Positions 43,048 through 52,122 of a DNA stretch of 52,543 bases are shown piece by piece. The translations under genes and the position numbers were made by a program. Source of the DNA: an uncultured Flavobacteriales bacterium (lineage in GTDB: Bacteria; Bacteroidota; Bacteroidia; Flavobacteriales_D; Sanyastnellaceae); NCBI GenBank assembly GCA_905478895.1, contig CAJQKK010000041.1:1-52543 (forward strand). Reading direction: 5' to 3'. How positions within the stretch are numbered: the stretch's first letter is position 1; every line of letters starts with the position of its first letter. The notes beneath the pieces were generated by a model, which did not search any database, was not told where the DNA came from, and was given only the letters and a program-made list of their open reading frames with translations.

Positions 43048-43950
43048 ATGCAATTGTCCGTGTCTTCGATACCTGTACATATTTTTCGATTGGCCCTGCG
43101 CACTTTGTTCTGCATGGGATGTCTGATTGTTGCATGTCATGAGGTTTCGGCTCAGCGCCAATTTGATGAATCGAAAGAGGTTGGTTTTGCGTTCGGAACC
43201 GCCTATTACATGGGTGATTTGAACGCTGGAAAGCATCTGCAAGGCCGTTTTTCTCCCAGTTATGGTGCGTTTTATCGGCACAATTTCTCCCAGCGAATAT
43301 CGGTTCGAGTCAATTACTTCCAGGGGCGTGTGGAGGCCTGGGATGCAGACAGTTCAGATCCTTGGCGCCAAAATCGCAACCTGCATTTTCGAAATGAGAT
43401 CCGCGAGTTGAGTGGTTGGGTGGAGATCAATTACCTCGATCACCGTTTGGGAGATCCAGGAGATCGTTTTACGGCATTCCTCTTCGCAGGGCTCGCGGCA
43501 TACAATCACATGCCGGAGGCAGAAATTGATGGGCAATGGGTTCCGCTTCAGCCTCTGGGCACTGAGGGCCAAGGAACGACTTGGGGGGAAGCTCAAGGTG
43601 TGGAGTCCTATGCAACTTCGGGTGTTTCCGTGCCCATAGGGTTTGGTTTCAAATCGAATATTGGGGCTTTTACAGCCATTACATTTGATTGGGGCGTTCG
43701 GAAAACGTGGACGGATCACTTGGATGATGTGAGCGGACTCTATGCAGATCGAGCGGTGTTGCTCCAAGAGAGAGGTGAAATGACGGCGGCTCTGGCTGAC
43801 CGGACATTGATCCAAGAAGGTGAGTTGGTGAACCAGGGAGGGTTGCAGCGTGGGGATGCCTCGCGGGATGATTTTTATGGATTTGTTTCGGCTTCCATCA
43901 GCTTTCGAATCAGCAAAAAGCCTACCACATGTTGGTCGGAAATCCAATGA
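43048..43950 (+). CDS. DUF6089-like outer-membrane beta-barrel protein
   Basis: This 300-residue exported protein has a signal peptide (FRLALRTLFCMGCLIVACHEVSAQ, near residue 31). The mature part opens with KEVGFAFGTAYYMGDLNAGK and YGAFYRHNFSQRISVRVNYF, which is the pattern of DUF6089, a Bacteroidota barrel family encoded before uppS and bamA. Alternating hydrophobic strands continue to the end (FVSASISFRI). Function is unknown; its conserved position suggests a link to outer-membrane biogenesis. The stop codon overlaps the uppS start as ATGA. Confidence 0.8.
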   Translation: MQLSVSSIPVHIFRLALRTLFCMGCLIVACHEVSAQRQFDESKEVGFAFGTAYYMGDLNAGKHLQGRFSPSYGAFYRHNFSQRISVRVNYFQGRVEAWDADSSDPWRQNRNLHFRNEIRELSGWVEINYLDHRLGDPGDRFTAFLFAGLAAYNHMPEAEIDGQWVPLQPLGTEGQGTTWGEAQGVESYATSGVSVPIGFGFKSNIGAFTAITFDWGVRKTWTDHLDDVSGLYADRAVLLQERGEMTAALADRTLIQEGELVNQGGLQRGDASRDDFYGFVSASISFRISKKPTTCWSEIQ

Positions 43951-44711
43951 ACGCGCAACAACTCGAAGTATGTGAGGTACAAGGGTTGAATGCCAGTCGC
44001 ATTCCCCGCCATGTTGCGATCATCATGGATGGAAACGGACGCTGGGCCGAGGAGCGCGGAGAGTCCCGCGTTTTTGGTCACATGCATGGAGTGGAAGCCG
44101 TTCGCCTGTCGGTCGAAGCCGCCATGGAACTAGGGGTTCGGCATTTGACGCTCTACGCATTCAGCACAGAAAATTGGAATCGCCCAAAGGAGGAGGTTGA
44201 AGCCTTGATGAATTTGCTTGTAGATACGCTGGTCAAGGAAGTGCGAGAATTGGGAAACAAGGGGGTGCGGTTGCGCACCATAGGAGACATCGCGGCTTTG
44301 CCAGAAATATGCCAAACCCAATTGAAGGAAGCGGAGTCGGCGACGAAACAAAACGAAGGTTTGGATTTGATTTTGGCGCTTAGCTACAGCTCAAAATGGG
44401 AAATGGTGGAGGCCATCAAGCAATTGATTGATTCCGGTATTTCGCCGGAGGAAGTGACTGCGGAATGCGTCAGTGACCACCTTTCTACCAAAGGGATCCC
44501 AGATCCAGAATTGATGATTCGAACGAGCGGCGAGCACCGGATCTCCAATTTTTTGCTCTGGCAATTGGCCTATGCGGAGTTCCACTTCACACCCACATTG
44601 TGGCCAGACTTCAAGAAAGCGTCTTTCTTCGATGCGGTCCGGGATTTTCAAAATCGGGAACGGCGGTTTGGAGGATTGCTTGATACCAATCACAATGTAA
44701 CGGTGAAATGA
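43947..44711 (+). CDS. uppS: Isoprenyl transferase (undecaprenyl diphosphate synthase)
   Basis: The cis-prenyltransferase makes undecaprenyl diphosphate, the carrier for peptidoglycan and surface glycans. The 254-residue protein has HVAIIMDGNGRWAEERG with catalytic Asp28, LTLYAFSTENWNRP, and the terminal substrate motif PELMIRTSGEHRISNFLLWQ, all canonical. The ATG at 43947 overlaps the DUF6089 stop codon; ATG 43929 is an in-frame alternative. Its own stop codon overlaps the bamA start, so three genes in a row are translationally coupled. Confidence 0.96.
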   Translation: MNAQQLEVCEVQGLNASRIPRHVAIIMDGNGRWAEERGESRVFGHMHGVEAVRLSVEAAMELGVRHLTLYAFSTENWNRPKEEVEALMNLLVDTLVKEVRELGNKGVRLRTIGDIAALPEICQTQLKEAESATKQNEGLDLILALSYSSKWEMVEAIKQLIDSGISPEEVTAECVSDHLSTKGIPDPELMIRTSGEHRISNFLLWQLAYAEFHFTPTLWPDFKKASFFDAVRDFQNRERRFGGLLDTNHNVTVK

Positions 44712-47254
44712 GAAATTTTGAAATGAAAAGAGGAGGTTTTTACGGTGCGATTTTCATGTTGTGCTTCGGTGTGATGGCCTCGATCGCAGGCGCTCAGACC
44801 GCTCCGTCGGCTGAGACCTCTCAGACGTATACCCTCGGCGGTTTGACGGTGATTGGAGCAGAATACACCGACCAGCAAGCCGTCAAACTTTTTAGTGCTT
44901 TGCAAATTGGGCAAGAGTTGACGATTCCAGGAGAAGAGATTACACGAGCCATTCGCAACTTGTGGGGCCAAGATCTTTTCTCTGACATTGCGATTGAGCT
45001 TGCCGAGGTCCGAGACAACCGAGCTTATCTGGTGATTCAAGTGGATGAACTTCCACGCCTGACGCGCTACACCTTCAATGGCGTGAGCCGATCTGAGCAG
45101 GAGACATTGAAGGGAAAAGTAGAATTGTTGACGGGTCGGGTGGTCAACCAGAATGTTGTGAAAACGGCCCAAAAACGCCTGTACGATTATTACTACGATA
45201 AGGGATTCTGGGATGCACGTGTTGATATCACACAAGCGAACGATACCGCATTTGAAAACGGCGCTCGCCTGCAAATTGCCATTGATAAGGGCAGCAAAGT
45301 GAAAATTGGCGAAATCGTGCTGACCGGAACGTCGAATCTGGATCAAAAGAAGGTGCGCCGTTCTATGAAGGACTTGAAAAGCAAAAAATGGTACCGCATT
45401 TTCAAGTCGAGTAAATTTGTGGAGGCAAACGTTGAGCTCGCGAAGGCAAGTATTTCAGGGCTATACAACGCTGAGGGGTATCGCAATGCACGCGTTATGT
45501 CGGATTCGATTTACCGCCTTGCTGATGGCAATGTTGGGATTGAGTTTGAGGTCAATGAAGGCAATCAGTTTTACTTCGGGGACGTTTCTTTTTCTGGCAA
45601 TACCAAATACCGCAGCACGCAACTGGATTCCATCCTGGGCATTCGCAGGGGCGACACCTACAGTTTGGAACGCCTCGAAACACGGGTGTTTATGGATCCT
45701 AAGGGGATGGACCTCAGTTCCTTGTACCAAGACGACGGTTACCTGACGTTCCAGGCGATGCCCATGGAAACCCGCATTGAAAATGACACCATCGATATCG
45801 AGGTGCGGATGATGGAGGGCAAGCAGTTTCGCATCGGAAGGATCCTTGTAAAAGGGAATACCAAGACCAATGACCATGTCATTTACCGGGAGATTCGCAC
45901 GAGTCCGGGTGATTTGTTTTCGCGGACCGATATCATTCGAACCCAGCGAGAGCTGGCTCAGTTGAATTATTTCAATCAGGAAGCATTTGGAATTAACCCC
46001 ATTCAGCATCCCGAGGATGGAACAGTGGACATCGAATATGCAGTAGAAGAAAAACCATCGGATCAGATTGAACTTTCCGGAGGTTGGGGCGGTGGACGTG
46101 TCGTGGGGACATTGGGAGTGAGCTTCACCAATTTCAGTGCCCGAAACATGTTCAAAAAGGGCGCTTGGAAGCCGATCCCAACGGGGGATGGCCAGCGCGT
46201 GTCGCTGAGGGCACAGTCGAATGGACTGTTTTTCCAGAGCTATAACTTCAGCTTCATGGAGCCTTGGTTGGGGGGCAAAAAACCCAACGCCTTGAGCTTC
46301 AACGTTTGGAGATCGGTGCAGTCCAATGGCCAACCCAAGCGGGTCGATGGTGAGTTGAACGATTTGCGGCAGTCGCTCCAAATTACGGGTGTGCAGGTGG
46401 GCTTCGGCCAGCGCTGGAAGAAGCCTGATGACTGGTTTACCATGAACTTGGCACTGAGCTACCAGCACTTTCAATTGAATGACTACGGGGTGTTCTTCAG
46501 TTTCGCGGATGGAACCGCGAACAACTTGGCGGCGAATTTCACGCTATCGCGCAACTCGATTTCCGATCCCATTTATCCGGTTTGGGGGTCCAATGTTTCT
46601 CTATCGGTGAAGGCAACTCCGCCATACAGTGCCTTCCGGGGAGAGGGTGACGAATACTATGCCGACTTGTCAGATCAAGACCGATTTCGATGGGTGGAAT
46701 ACCACAAGTGGAAGGTGAAAGCCGAATGGTACACTCCTTTGACGCAATCAGCAGGTGAAAACCCGCGAACATTGGTCTTGCGAACCCACGCGGGAATCGG
46801 ACTCATCGGCCAATACAACCGCGTTGTTGGGCTGTCGCCATTTGAGCGCTTCTACCTGGGAGGTGTATTCCTCAGCGGTTTCGTATTGGATGGAAGAGAA
46901 ATCATCAATTTGCGTGGGTTCGATGATCTATCCTTGACCATGCCCGATCAGAATACGGGTGCGCCTGTCATCGCAAAATATGGCGCGGAGTTGCGCTACC
47001 CGCTTTCTACCAATCCGAGCGCAACCATATACATGCTTGCATTCATGGATGCTGGAAAGACGTGGGCGGATGCGCGCGAGTTCAATCCGTTCGAAGTTTA
47101 TCGATCGGCAGGAGTGGGGATGAGAATCTTCCTTCCTATGTTTGGCCTGCTTGGTTTGGATTATGGCTGGCGCTTGGATGACATTCCAACACAACCCAAT
47201 ATGTCGCGCGGTCAATTTCACTTTAGCATCGGCATGAATACCGGTGACCTCTAA
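44708..47254 (+). CDS. bamA: Outer-membrane protein assembly factor BamA
   Basis: BamA inserts beta-barrel proteins into the outer membrane. The 848-residue protein has a signal peptide (to about 30, IAGAQ), five POTRA repeats (about 38-440; for example LGGLTVIGAEYTDQQAVKLF, and RIGRILVKGNTKTNDHVIYR in the last) and an Omp85 barrel to the C-terminus. YGAELRYPLSTNPSATIY and FSIGMNTGDL end the barrel; FERFYLGGVFLSGFVLDGRE is in the position of the conserved loop 6 region. The ATG overlaps the uppS stop codon (ATGA). The two OmpH genes downstream probably chaperone its clients. Confidence 0.95.
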   Translation: MRNFEMKRGGFYGAIFMLCFGVMASIAGAQTAPSAETSQTYTLGGLTVIGAEYTDQQAVKLFSALQIGQELTIPGEEITRAIRNLWGQDLFSDIAIELAEVRDNRAYLVIQVDELPRLTRYTFNGVSRSEQETLKGKVELLTGRVVNQNVVKTAQKRLYDYYYDKGFWDARVDITQANDTAFENGARLQIAIDKGSKVKIGEIVLTGTSNLDQKKVRRSMKDLKSKKWYRIFKSSKFVEANVELAKASISGLYNAEGYRNARVMSDSIYRLADGNVGIEFEVNEGNQFYFGDVSFSGNTKYRSTQLDSILGIRRGDTYSLERLETRVFMDPKGMDLSSLYQDDGYLTFQAMPMETRIENDTIDIEVRMMEGKQFRIGRILVKGNTKTNDHVIYREIRTSPGDLFSRTDIIRTQRELAQLNYFNQEAFGINPIQHPEDGTVDIEYAVEEKPSDQIELSGGWGGGRVVGTLGVSFTNFSARNMFKKGAWKPIPTGDGQRVSLRAQSNGLFFQSYNFSFMEPWLGGKKPNALSFNVWRSVQSNGQPKRVDGELNDLRQSLQITGVQVGFGQRWKKPDDWFTMNLALSYQHFQLNDYGVFFSFADGTANNLAANFTLSRNSISDPIYPVWGSNVSLSVKATPPYSAFRGEGDEYYADLSDQDRFRWVEYHKWKVKAEWYTPLTQSAGENPRTLVLRTHAGIGLIGQYNRVVGLSPFERFYLGGVFLSGFVLDGREIINLRGFDDLSLTMPDQNTGAPVIAKYGAELRYPLSTNPSATIYMLAFMDAGKTWADAREFNPFEVYRSAGVGMRIFLPMFGLLGLDYGWRLDDIPTQPNMSRGQFHFSIGMNTGDL

Positions 47255-47268
47255 ACGAACCTTTTGAA

Positions 47269-47961
47269 ATGAAACGAAATAAAAATTTGCTCATTGCCGC
47301 AGTTGCTGTCTTAGCGGGAATCTCCGCTGCGGAGGCACAAAAGTTTGCATACGTCGATACCGACTACGTGCTGCTGCATTTGCAGGAATATGCCGATGCA
47401 CAGTCCGAACTCAACCAGTTGGCCATTGATTGGCAGGTGGAAATTGAAACAAAGATCCAATCCATTGAACGTTTGGAGTTGGCGTATCGTGCGGAGCGTG
47501 TTTTGTTGACTGCAGAGATGCGGGCAAAACGCGAAGAGGAAATCAGCACCAAACGATTGGAGGCCCGGGAACTGCAGAAATCGAAATTTGGCGTCGACGG
47601 GGAATTGTTTCAAAAGCGCCAGGAATTGATCCAGCCTGTGCAAGACCAGGTATTCGAAGAACTCAAGGACATCGCGAGTGGAAGCGGTTACATGGTGGTC
47701 TTTGACAAGAGCAATCAAAGCAACATGCTCTACACCAATCCGAAGTACGATATCTCGGATCGCTTGATTAAGGCATTGGGATATGTGCCGGGCGAAACAT
47801 TGGAATCCGATACAAAAGAGGGCGACGAAGGCAAGTCATTGAAAGACAAGGCCAAAGATGCCATGGAGAAAGGAAAGGGAACGGCGACAGATCGAATGCG
47901 CGGAGCAGCGAGTGGAGGGATGCGAGGAGGAAATACAGTAAACAGCAAAGGCAAAAATTAG
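47269..47961 (+). CDS. OmpH/Skp-family periplasmic chaperone (first copy)
   Basis: This 230-residue protein has a signal peptide (LLIAAVAVLAGISAAEAQ), then KFAYVDTDYVLLHLQEYADA and a long charged helical arm (IQSIERLELAYRAERVLLTA to LQKSKFGVDGELFQKRQ), the jellyfish-type Skp layout that holds unfolded outer-membrane proteins. The core ends with KALGYVPG near 180. A C-terminal tail of about 50 residues, rich in Lys, Gly and Arg (SGGMRGGNTVNSKGKN), is unusual for the family and looks disordered. It follows bamA by 14 bases. A second copy follows. Confidence 0.88.
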   Translation: MKRNKNLLIAAVAVLAGISAAEAQKFAYVDTDYVLLHLQEYADAQSELNQLAIDWQVEIETKIQSIERLELAYRAERVLLTAEMRAKREEEISTKRLEARELQKSKFGVDGELFQKRQELIQPVQDQVFEELKDIASGSGYMVVFDKSNQSNMLYTNPKYDISDRLIKALGYVPGETLESDTKEGDEGKSLKDKAKDAMEKGKGTATDRMRGAASGGMRGGNTVNSKGKN

Positions 47962-48016
47962 CGCGGAGGGCTTGCAAGTCCTCCCATCATCAATTAAGTA
48001 TCAAATCATTTACAAT

Positions 48017-48511
48017 ATGAAGCACGTTATAATGGTCATCGGAATGGTGACCGCCATTTCATTTTCAGGTTTAGCACAAAAGTTCGGACACATTGATTCG
48101 CAGGAAATCCTGCTCAATATGCCGGAAAGAGCAGATGCCCAGACTGCCATTGAAGCACGAGCTGCTGAGTACGAAGCCGAAATTGCACGCATGCAACAGG
48201 ATTTGCAGACGAAGTTTGCGGAATACCAAGCGAAGGGTGAGACTTGGCCAGATGCCATCCGCCAGCAGAAAGAACGCGAACTGCAATCGTTGGACCAAGG
48301 CATGCAGGAATTTGGAGCGACCGTCCAGAACGAATTGGCCCAATTGGAACAGCAGTTATTGATGCCCATGATTGAGCGGGTTCAGGAAGCAATCAATGGC
48401 GTGGGGGCGGAAAATGGATTCACTTACATCTTTGACACAAGTTCTGGAGCTACTGTTTACACAGGAGGTGAAGATGTAGGCGGATTGGTGCGCTCTAAGC
48501 TCGGCATGTAA
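48017..48511 (+). CDS. OmpH/Skp-family periplasmic chaperone (second copy)
   Basis: This 164-residue protein has a signal peptide (VIMVIGMVTAISFSGLAQ) followed by KFGHIDSQEILLNMPERADA, closely parallel to the first copy, a helical arm (IARMQQDLQTKFAEYQAK) and NGFTYIFDTSSGATVY at the end. It has normal Skp length and lacks the basic tail of the first copy. The ATG at 48017 starts the signal sequence. The pair probably arose by duplication, an arrangement frequent in Bacteroidota. murI starts three bases after its stop codon. Confidence 0.9.
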   Translation: MKHVIMVIGMVTAISFSGLAQKFGHIDSQEILLNMPERADAQTAIEARAAEYEAEIARMQQDLQTKFAEYQAKGETWPDAIRQQKERELQSLDQGMQEFGATVQNELAQLEQQLLMPMIERVQEAINGVGAENGFTYIFDTSSGATVYTGGEDVGGLVRSKLGM

Positions 48512-48514
48512 GCT

Positions 48515-49330
48515 GTGCCAAAGGCCTTTCGACCCATCGGAATATTTGATTCTGGAATCGGAGGATTGACTGTCGCTCGGGCGATTTCAAAACGGTTTCC
48601 ACAGCATCCTCTGATTTATTTTGGGGATACTGCGCATCTTCCTTACGGGGAGAAAAGCCCTGAATTGATCCAGCATTATGCGGCTCGAATCACGCGGGAA
48701 TTGGTGGATTTGGGATGCGGAGCGATTGTAATCGCCTGCAATTCGGCATCGAGCAATGCGCTGAAGGAGGTGCGAAGCATCGCTGGGGCCTCAATTCCGG
48801 TCATTGATGTAATTCAACCGGTGGTTGAGGCGGTAGCCCAACGATTTGAAGGACAATCCATTGGTGTGATCGGTACGCGGGCAACCATTGACTCTGGCTG
48901 GTATCAGCGGTTGTTGCAAGAGCGCGGTTGTCGGGTCAAAGCCAAGGCCACACCGTTGCTGGCTTCTGCGATAGAAGAAGGTTTCCATGCAGGCAAAGTT
49001 TCGTCCACATTGATTGAAGCTTACTTAACAAAGGGAGCCTTTGATGGCATCAAAGCGCTCGTTTTGGGGTGCACGCATTATCCGCTCATTTCTCAAGAGA
49101 TTTTGAGCTTGCTGCCCGAAGGAGTGGAGGTCATCGACAGTGCAGATTCGGTCGCTCGCGCATTGAGTGATCTGAGCGATGACTTTGCGATGGGAGAGTC
49201 AGATTCCCAAAATCCGGGACTGAGGCGATTCATCGTTTCAGATTTGACGCGTTCGTTCCAGCTGGGAGCGGAGCGATTTTTCGGATCTCCTGTGATTTTG
49301 GAAGAACGGAAGTTGAGCGGTCAGGCCTAA
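48515..49330 (+). CDS. murI: Glutamate racemase
   Basis: MurI makes D-glutamate for peptidoglycan. The 271-residue protein has the two catalytic cysteines, Cys75 in IACNSAS and Cys186 in LGCTHYP, plus the Asp12 motif GIFDSGIGGLTV and YFGDTAHLPYGEKS. The start is a GTG at 48515, three bases after the second OmpH gene, so it is probably translated from the same transcript. It is the last gene of the plus-strand envelope run and converges on the gamma-carbonic-anhydrase-like gene with 21 bases between. Confidence 0.95.
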   Translation: MPKAFRPIGIFDSGIGGLTVARAISKRFPQHPLIYFGDTAHLPYGEKSPELIQHYAARITRELVDLGCGAIVIACNSASSNALKEVRSIAGASIPVIDVIQPVVEAVAQRFEGQSIGVIGTRATIDSGWYQRLLQERGCRVKAKATPLLASAIEEGFHAGKVSSTLIEAYLTKGAFDGIKALVLGCTHYPLISQEILSLLPEGVEVIDSADSVARALSDLSDDFAMGESDSQNPGLRRFIVSDLTRSFQLGAERFFGSPVILEERKLSGQA

Positions 49331-49351
49331 GCGGTTTCGTCTACGGGGAAT

Positions 49352-49876
49352 TCAATCAAACCACTTGGTGTAATCAACGTAACGTTTTGAAACATCGGCT
49401 AGGGAGGTCTTTAATGCCTCGCTGACCATCCCTCGGTTCGTAGCGGGAACGCCGGCCCAGAGGGTATGAGGAGGCACATCTGTTTTTTCGAGGATGACCG
49501 CTCCTGCCGCAACGACGGCTCCCCGACCAATCGTCGCTCCGTCCATGACGATTGCGCCCATTCCGATCAATGCGCCGGACCCAACTAGTGCGCCATGAAC
49601 GATGGCATTGTGCCCAATACTGGCATCATCATCAATGGTGGTTTGGCTCTTGTCGAGCGTCCCGTGAATGACCGCACCGTCCTGAATGTTGACCCGCTTT
49701 CCAATGCTGATGGGTGAAACATCCCCCCGGATAACGGCATTGAACCAACACGAACTTTCTTCGGCCATCGTGACCTGGCCAATTACGGATGCATTCGGAG
49801 CCAGCCAGCAACTGCTATGGATTTGAGGGATAACCCCCCTGCAGGCAATCACATGGTGTGAAGGTTTAGGATTCAT
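49352..49876 (-). CDS. Gamma-carbonic-anhydrase-family hexapeptide protein
   Basis: This 174-residue protein folds as a left-handed beta-helix of hexapeptide repeats (VIGQVTMAEESSCWFNAVIR onward). Three potential metal-binding histidines, His71, His89 and His94, with conserved VIRGD, match the gamma-CA/YrdA arrangement. Activity is not assured because many YrdA-type proteins are inactive or bind other ligands. The ATG overlaps the comM stop codon by four bases, so translation is coupled, although no functional link to comM is known. Confidence 0.9.
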   Translation of the reverse strand: MNPKPSHHVIACRGVIPQIHSSCWLAPNASVIGQVTMAEESSCWFNAVIRGDVSPISIGKRVNIQDGAVIHGTLDKSQTTIDDDASIGHNAIVHGALVGSGALIGMGAIVMDGATIGRGAVVAAGAVILEKTDVPPHTLWAGVPATNRGMVSEALKTSLADVSKRYVDYTKWFD

Positions 49877-51465
49877 CGTATTTCCGTTTTAGTTGCTTCA
49901 GAGGGATAATTGCGCCAATTGGTGCTTTGTCCATTTTTCCACCAGTTGGGACGGTCAAATATCCGGAATTGGCAGGCGAAAGCAACACTTTCCATGTCAA
50001 TTTCAGGCCTTGAGTTGTTGGAGCATTCGGGCCATTCCTTGATCAATGCATGCGTGCGAGCGATGCTTTTCAACGAATGCACTTCCCGGAGGGAACAGCG
50101 ATGGTATCCCACATGATCTTCCAAGGCCTGAGCGCTCCCAGTGTCCCAAGTGAGATCGAGGCGAGGCTGGTCGGTGAGGATCTTTCTGACCTGCTGAACA
50201 GCAGCGCGCGCATTTGCCAATGAGGACAACCCTGTCGGTGCTTCAGAAGGCAGCTCTGCAGCCAAGCTCTGCTCGACAGTGGTTTCCAAATGGAGTTGAA
50301 AACGCGCGCTGATCGGTCCCGTGATGCGATGCAAGTAGCGGTTGATGACGCTGGCCGTGCATGAGCATTTACGTTGTCTGTCTTGAAAAAAACCACAGGG
50401 GCACGGATTCGCTGTGGCGACTACTAGGGCTTGAAAAGGCAAATGGAGCGCGCCGGAAGTCCGCCCGATTTGGATGGTTTGTCGTTCCATGGGTGTGCGC
50501 AGGCTTTCAATGCAACTCCGATTGAATTCAGGGAATTCGTCCAAGGCAAGAACCCCTCCATGGGCCATGGTGCACTCACCGGCAATGGCACGTTCTTTAT
50601 TCCATGTGCCAAAGAGTCCAGCGGCGGACGATTGGGCGTGTGGAGCCCGAAACGGAGGGACTTCAGAGAGGGGCATGGTTTCGCCGCGTGAAGTGCACCA
50701 TGTTTGAAGCTGCAGCGCCATGGCTTCATTCAATGGAGGTAGAAGTTCATGGATGCACCGTGCCATCATCGATTTTCCCGTGCCGGGAGGCCCAATGATC
50801 AAGGCGTGATGCTGTCCTGCAGCTGCCACCAGTAACGCAAGGCGCTGCTGTTTGTCGAGCCGAATGGTTTCGAATAGGGATGCGGTTTCGTCCGTTCGTT
50901 TGAGGCGTCCATTCCAGTTGTTTTTCGATCTCAAAACAGGCAACTGCCGTTGACCATTCAACGCTTCCACTAACTCACTTAAGTGGCTGCATCGGCGATG
51001 AATGTACCTTTTTTCTCTGGTTTGTGTCGAAGGCAGGATCAGCGCGGGGGTGTAAATGTTCCACGCGTTTCGAGGGGATTGAGCGCTGACCATTTCGAAT
51101 TGAGGGATGGCTGTGGTTGAGGAGAGACTTCCATCCAACGCGATTTCTCCAATGAAAAGGGAATGTTCCAAAGCTTCGTAGGGGATTTTGCCCATGCTCG
51201 TGAGGAGACCAATGGCAATGGGTAAATCGAGGTGAGCGGTAAGGGCATGGTGCATTTCAGGGCCAACGTGCAAGGTGATCGCACCAGAAGGCCTCTGCCA
51301 CCCACATGTTTCAAAGGCGGCAAAAACCCGCGCGAGGCAATGCCTCAGTGCATTCCATGAAATCCCCGAAGCGTGAATCCGTGCGCCTTTGGTGCGGTGA
51401 ACTTGAACCGATACCATACGCGCGCTCGAGCCGGAAATTCCGACTCCGTGCGTTGAAGCCAACAT
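49873..51465 (-). CDS. comM: YifB/ComM-type magnesium-chelatase-like AAA ATPase
   Basis: This 530-residue protein has an N-terminal Lon-protease-like ChlI domain (about 1-170), then an AAA+ module with Walker A GPPGTGKSMMARC and Walker B VLALDEFPEF, and a C-terminal Mg-chelatase helical domain. Cysteines in ANPCPCGFFQDRQRKCSC match the conserved cluster of the family. ComM is a helicase that promotes branch migration during natural transformation in other bacteria; most Bacteroidota members are untested. It lies 11 bases after gmhA on the same strand. Confidence 0.92.
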   Translation of the reverse strand: MLASTHGVGISGSSARMVSVQVHRTKGARIHASGISWNALRHCLARVFAAFETCGWQRPSGAITLHVGPEMHHALTAHLDLPIAIGLLTSMGKIPYEALEHSLFIGEIALDGSLSSTTAIPQFEMVSAQSPRNAWNIYTPALILPSTQTREKRYIHRRCSHLSELVEALNGQRQLPVLRSKNNWNGRLKRTDETASLFETIRLDKQQRLALLVAAAGQHHALIIGPPGTGKSMMARCIHELLPPLNEAMALQLQTWCTSRGETMPLSEVPPFRAPHAQSSAAGLFGTWNKERAIAGECTMAHGGVLALDEFPEFNRSCIESLRTPMERQTIQIGRTSGALHLPFQALVVATANPCPCGFFQDRQRKCSCTASVINRYLHRITGPISARFQLHLETTVEQSLAAELPSEAPTGLSSLANARAAVQQVRKILTDQPRLDLTWDTGSAQALEDHVGYHRCSLREVHSLKSIARTHALIKEWPECSNNSRPEIDMESVAFACQFRIFDRPNWWKNGQSTNWRNYPSEATKTEIR

Positions 51466-51476
51466 GCAATTTCGAT

Positions 51477-52052
51477 TTACTGCTGACGCTCGATGGCATC
51501 AATCCAGGCGTGAATGACCTTGATGTGCACCTCTTGAACCCGATCGGCAAAGCCATTCCATGGCACGTCGATCACGACGTCGCACAACGCTTTGAGCTTT
51601 CCGCCACCTCTTCCAGTGAGTCCAATGACCGACATGCCTTTGGCTTTGGCTTCCTTTGCCGCTTCTAAGACATTCGCACTGTTACCACTGGTAGATATAG
51701 CGAGGAGTACATCGCCTGTTTTTCCTACAGCTTCCACAAATCGCGAGAAGATAAATTCAAATCCGTAGTCGTTGCCCACGCAGGTAATGTGCGATGGATC
51801 ACTGCACGATATGGCGGCAATTCCGGGCCGATGCTCTCGGTAACGGCCGCTCAACTCTTCGGCAAAGTGCATGGCATCGCTCATCGAGCCTCCGTTGCCA
51901 CACGATATGATTTTCCCTCCTGCAGCGATGCATTTTGCCATTGCATCAGCACCAATTTCGACAGATTCCATGAATTCCGAATCGCTACGAACCTGCTCCA
52001 ATAATTGGGCGGCTTGTTCAAAGTGCTCGGATATGCGTTCCTTTTTATTCAT
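51477..52052 (-). CDS. gmhA: Sedoheptulose 7-phosphate isomerase
   Basis: GmhA converts sedoheptulose 7-phosphate to D-glycero-D-manno-heptose 7-phosphate, the first step to ADP- or GDP-heptose. The 191-residue SIS-domain protein matches E. coli GmhA closely: SCGNGGSMSDAMHFAEELSG (metal-site His62 and a neighbouring Glu), ITCVGNDYGFEFIFSRFVEA, LLAISTSGNSANVLEA, and the C-terminal QEVHIKVIHAWID with the conserved Gln and His. ATG 52052 is chosen because the homology begins there; an upstream extension has none. No other heptose gene is adjacent, but a GT9 heptosyltransferase-type domain is encoded at 14-15 kb. Confidence 0.94.
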   Translation of the reverse strand: MNKKERISEHFEQAAQLLEQVRSDSEFMESVEIGADAMAKCIAAGGKIISCGNGGSMSDAMHFAEELSGRYREHRPGIAAISCSDPSHITCVGNDYGFEFIFSRFVEAVGKTGDVLLAISTSGNSANVLEAAKEAKAKGMSVIGLTGRGGGKLKALCDVVIDVPWNGFADRVQEVHIKVIHAWIDAIERQQ

Positions 52053-52122
52053 GGTGCGAAGCTGCGGCGTTAACTCAAATGCGTGAGAAAGTTTTTGTGG
52101 TTGCCCGTGTGCATTTCGTCTT

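Noticed and set aside
45461-46474. 337-codon open frame on the minus strand
   Set aside because: It lies wholly antisense to bamA, whose POTRA and barrel sequence is clearly real; the antisense translation shows no recognisable domain.
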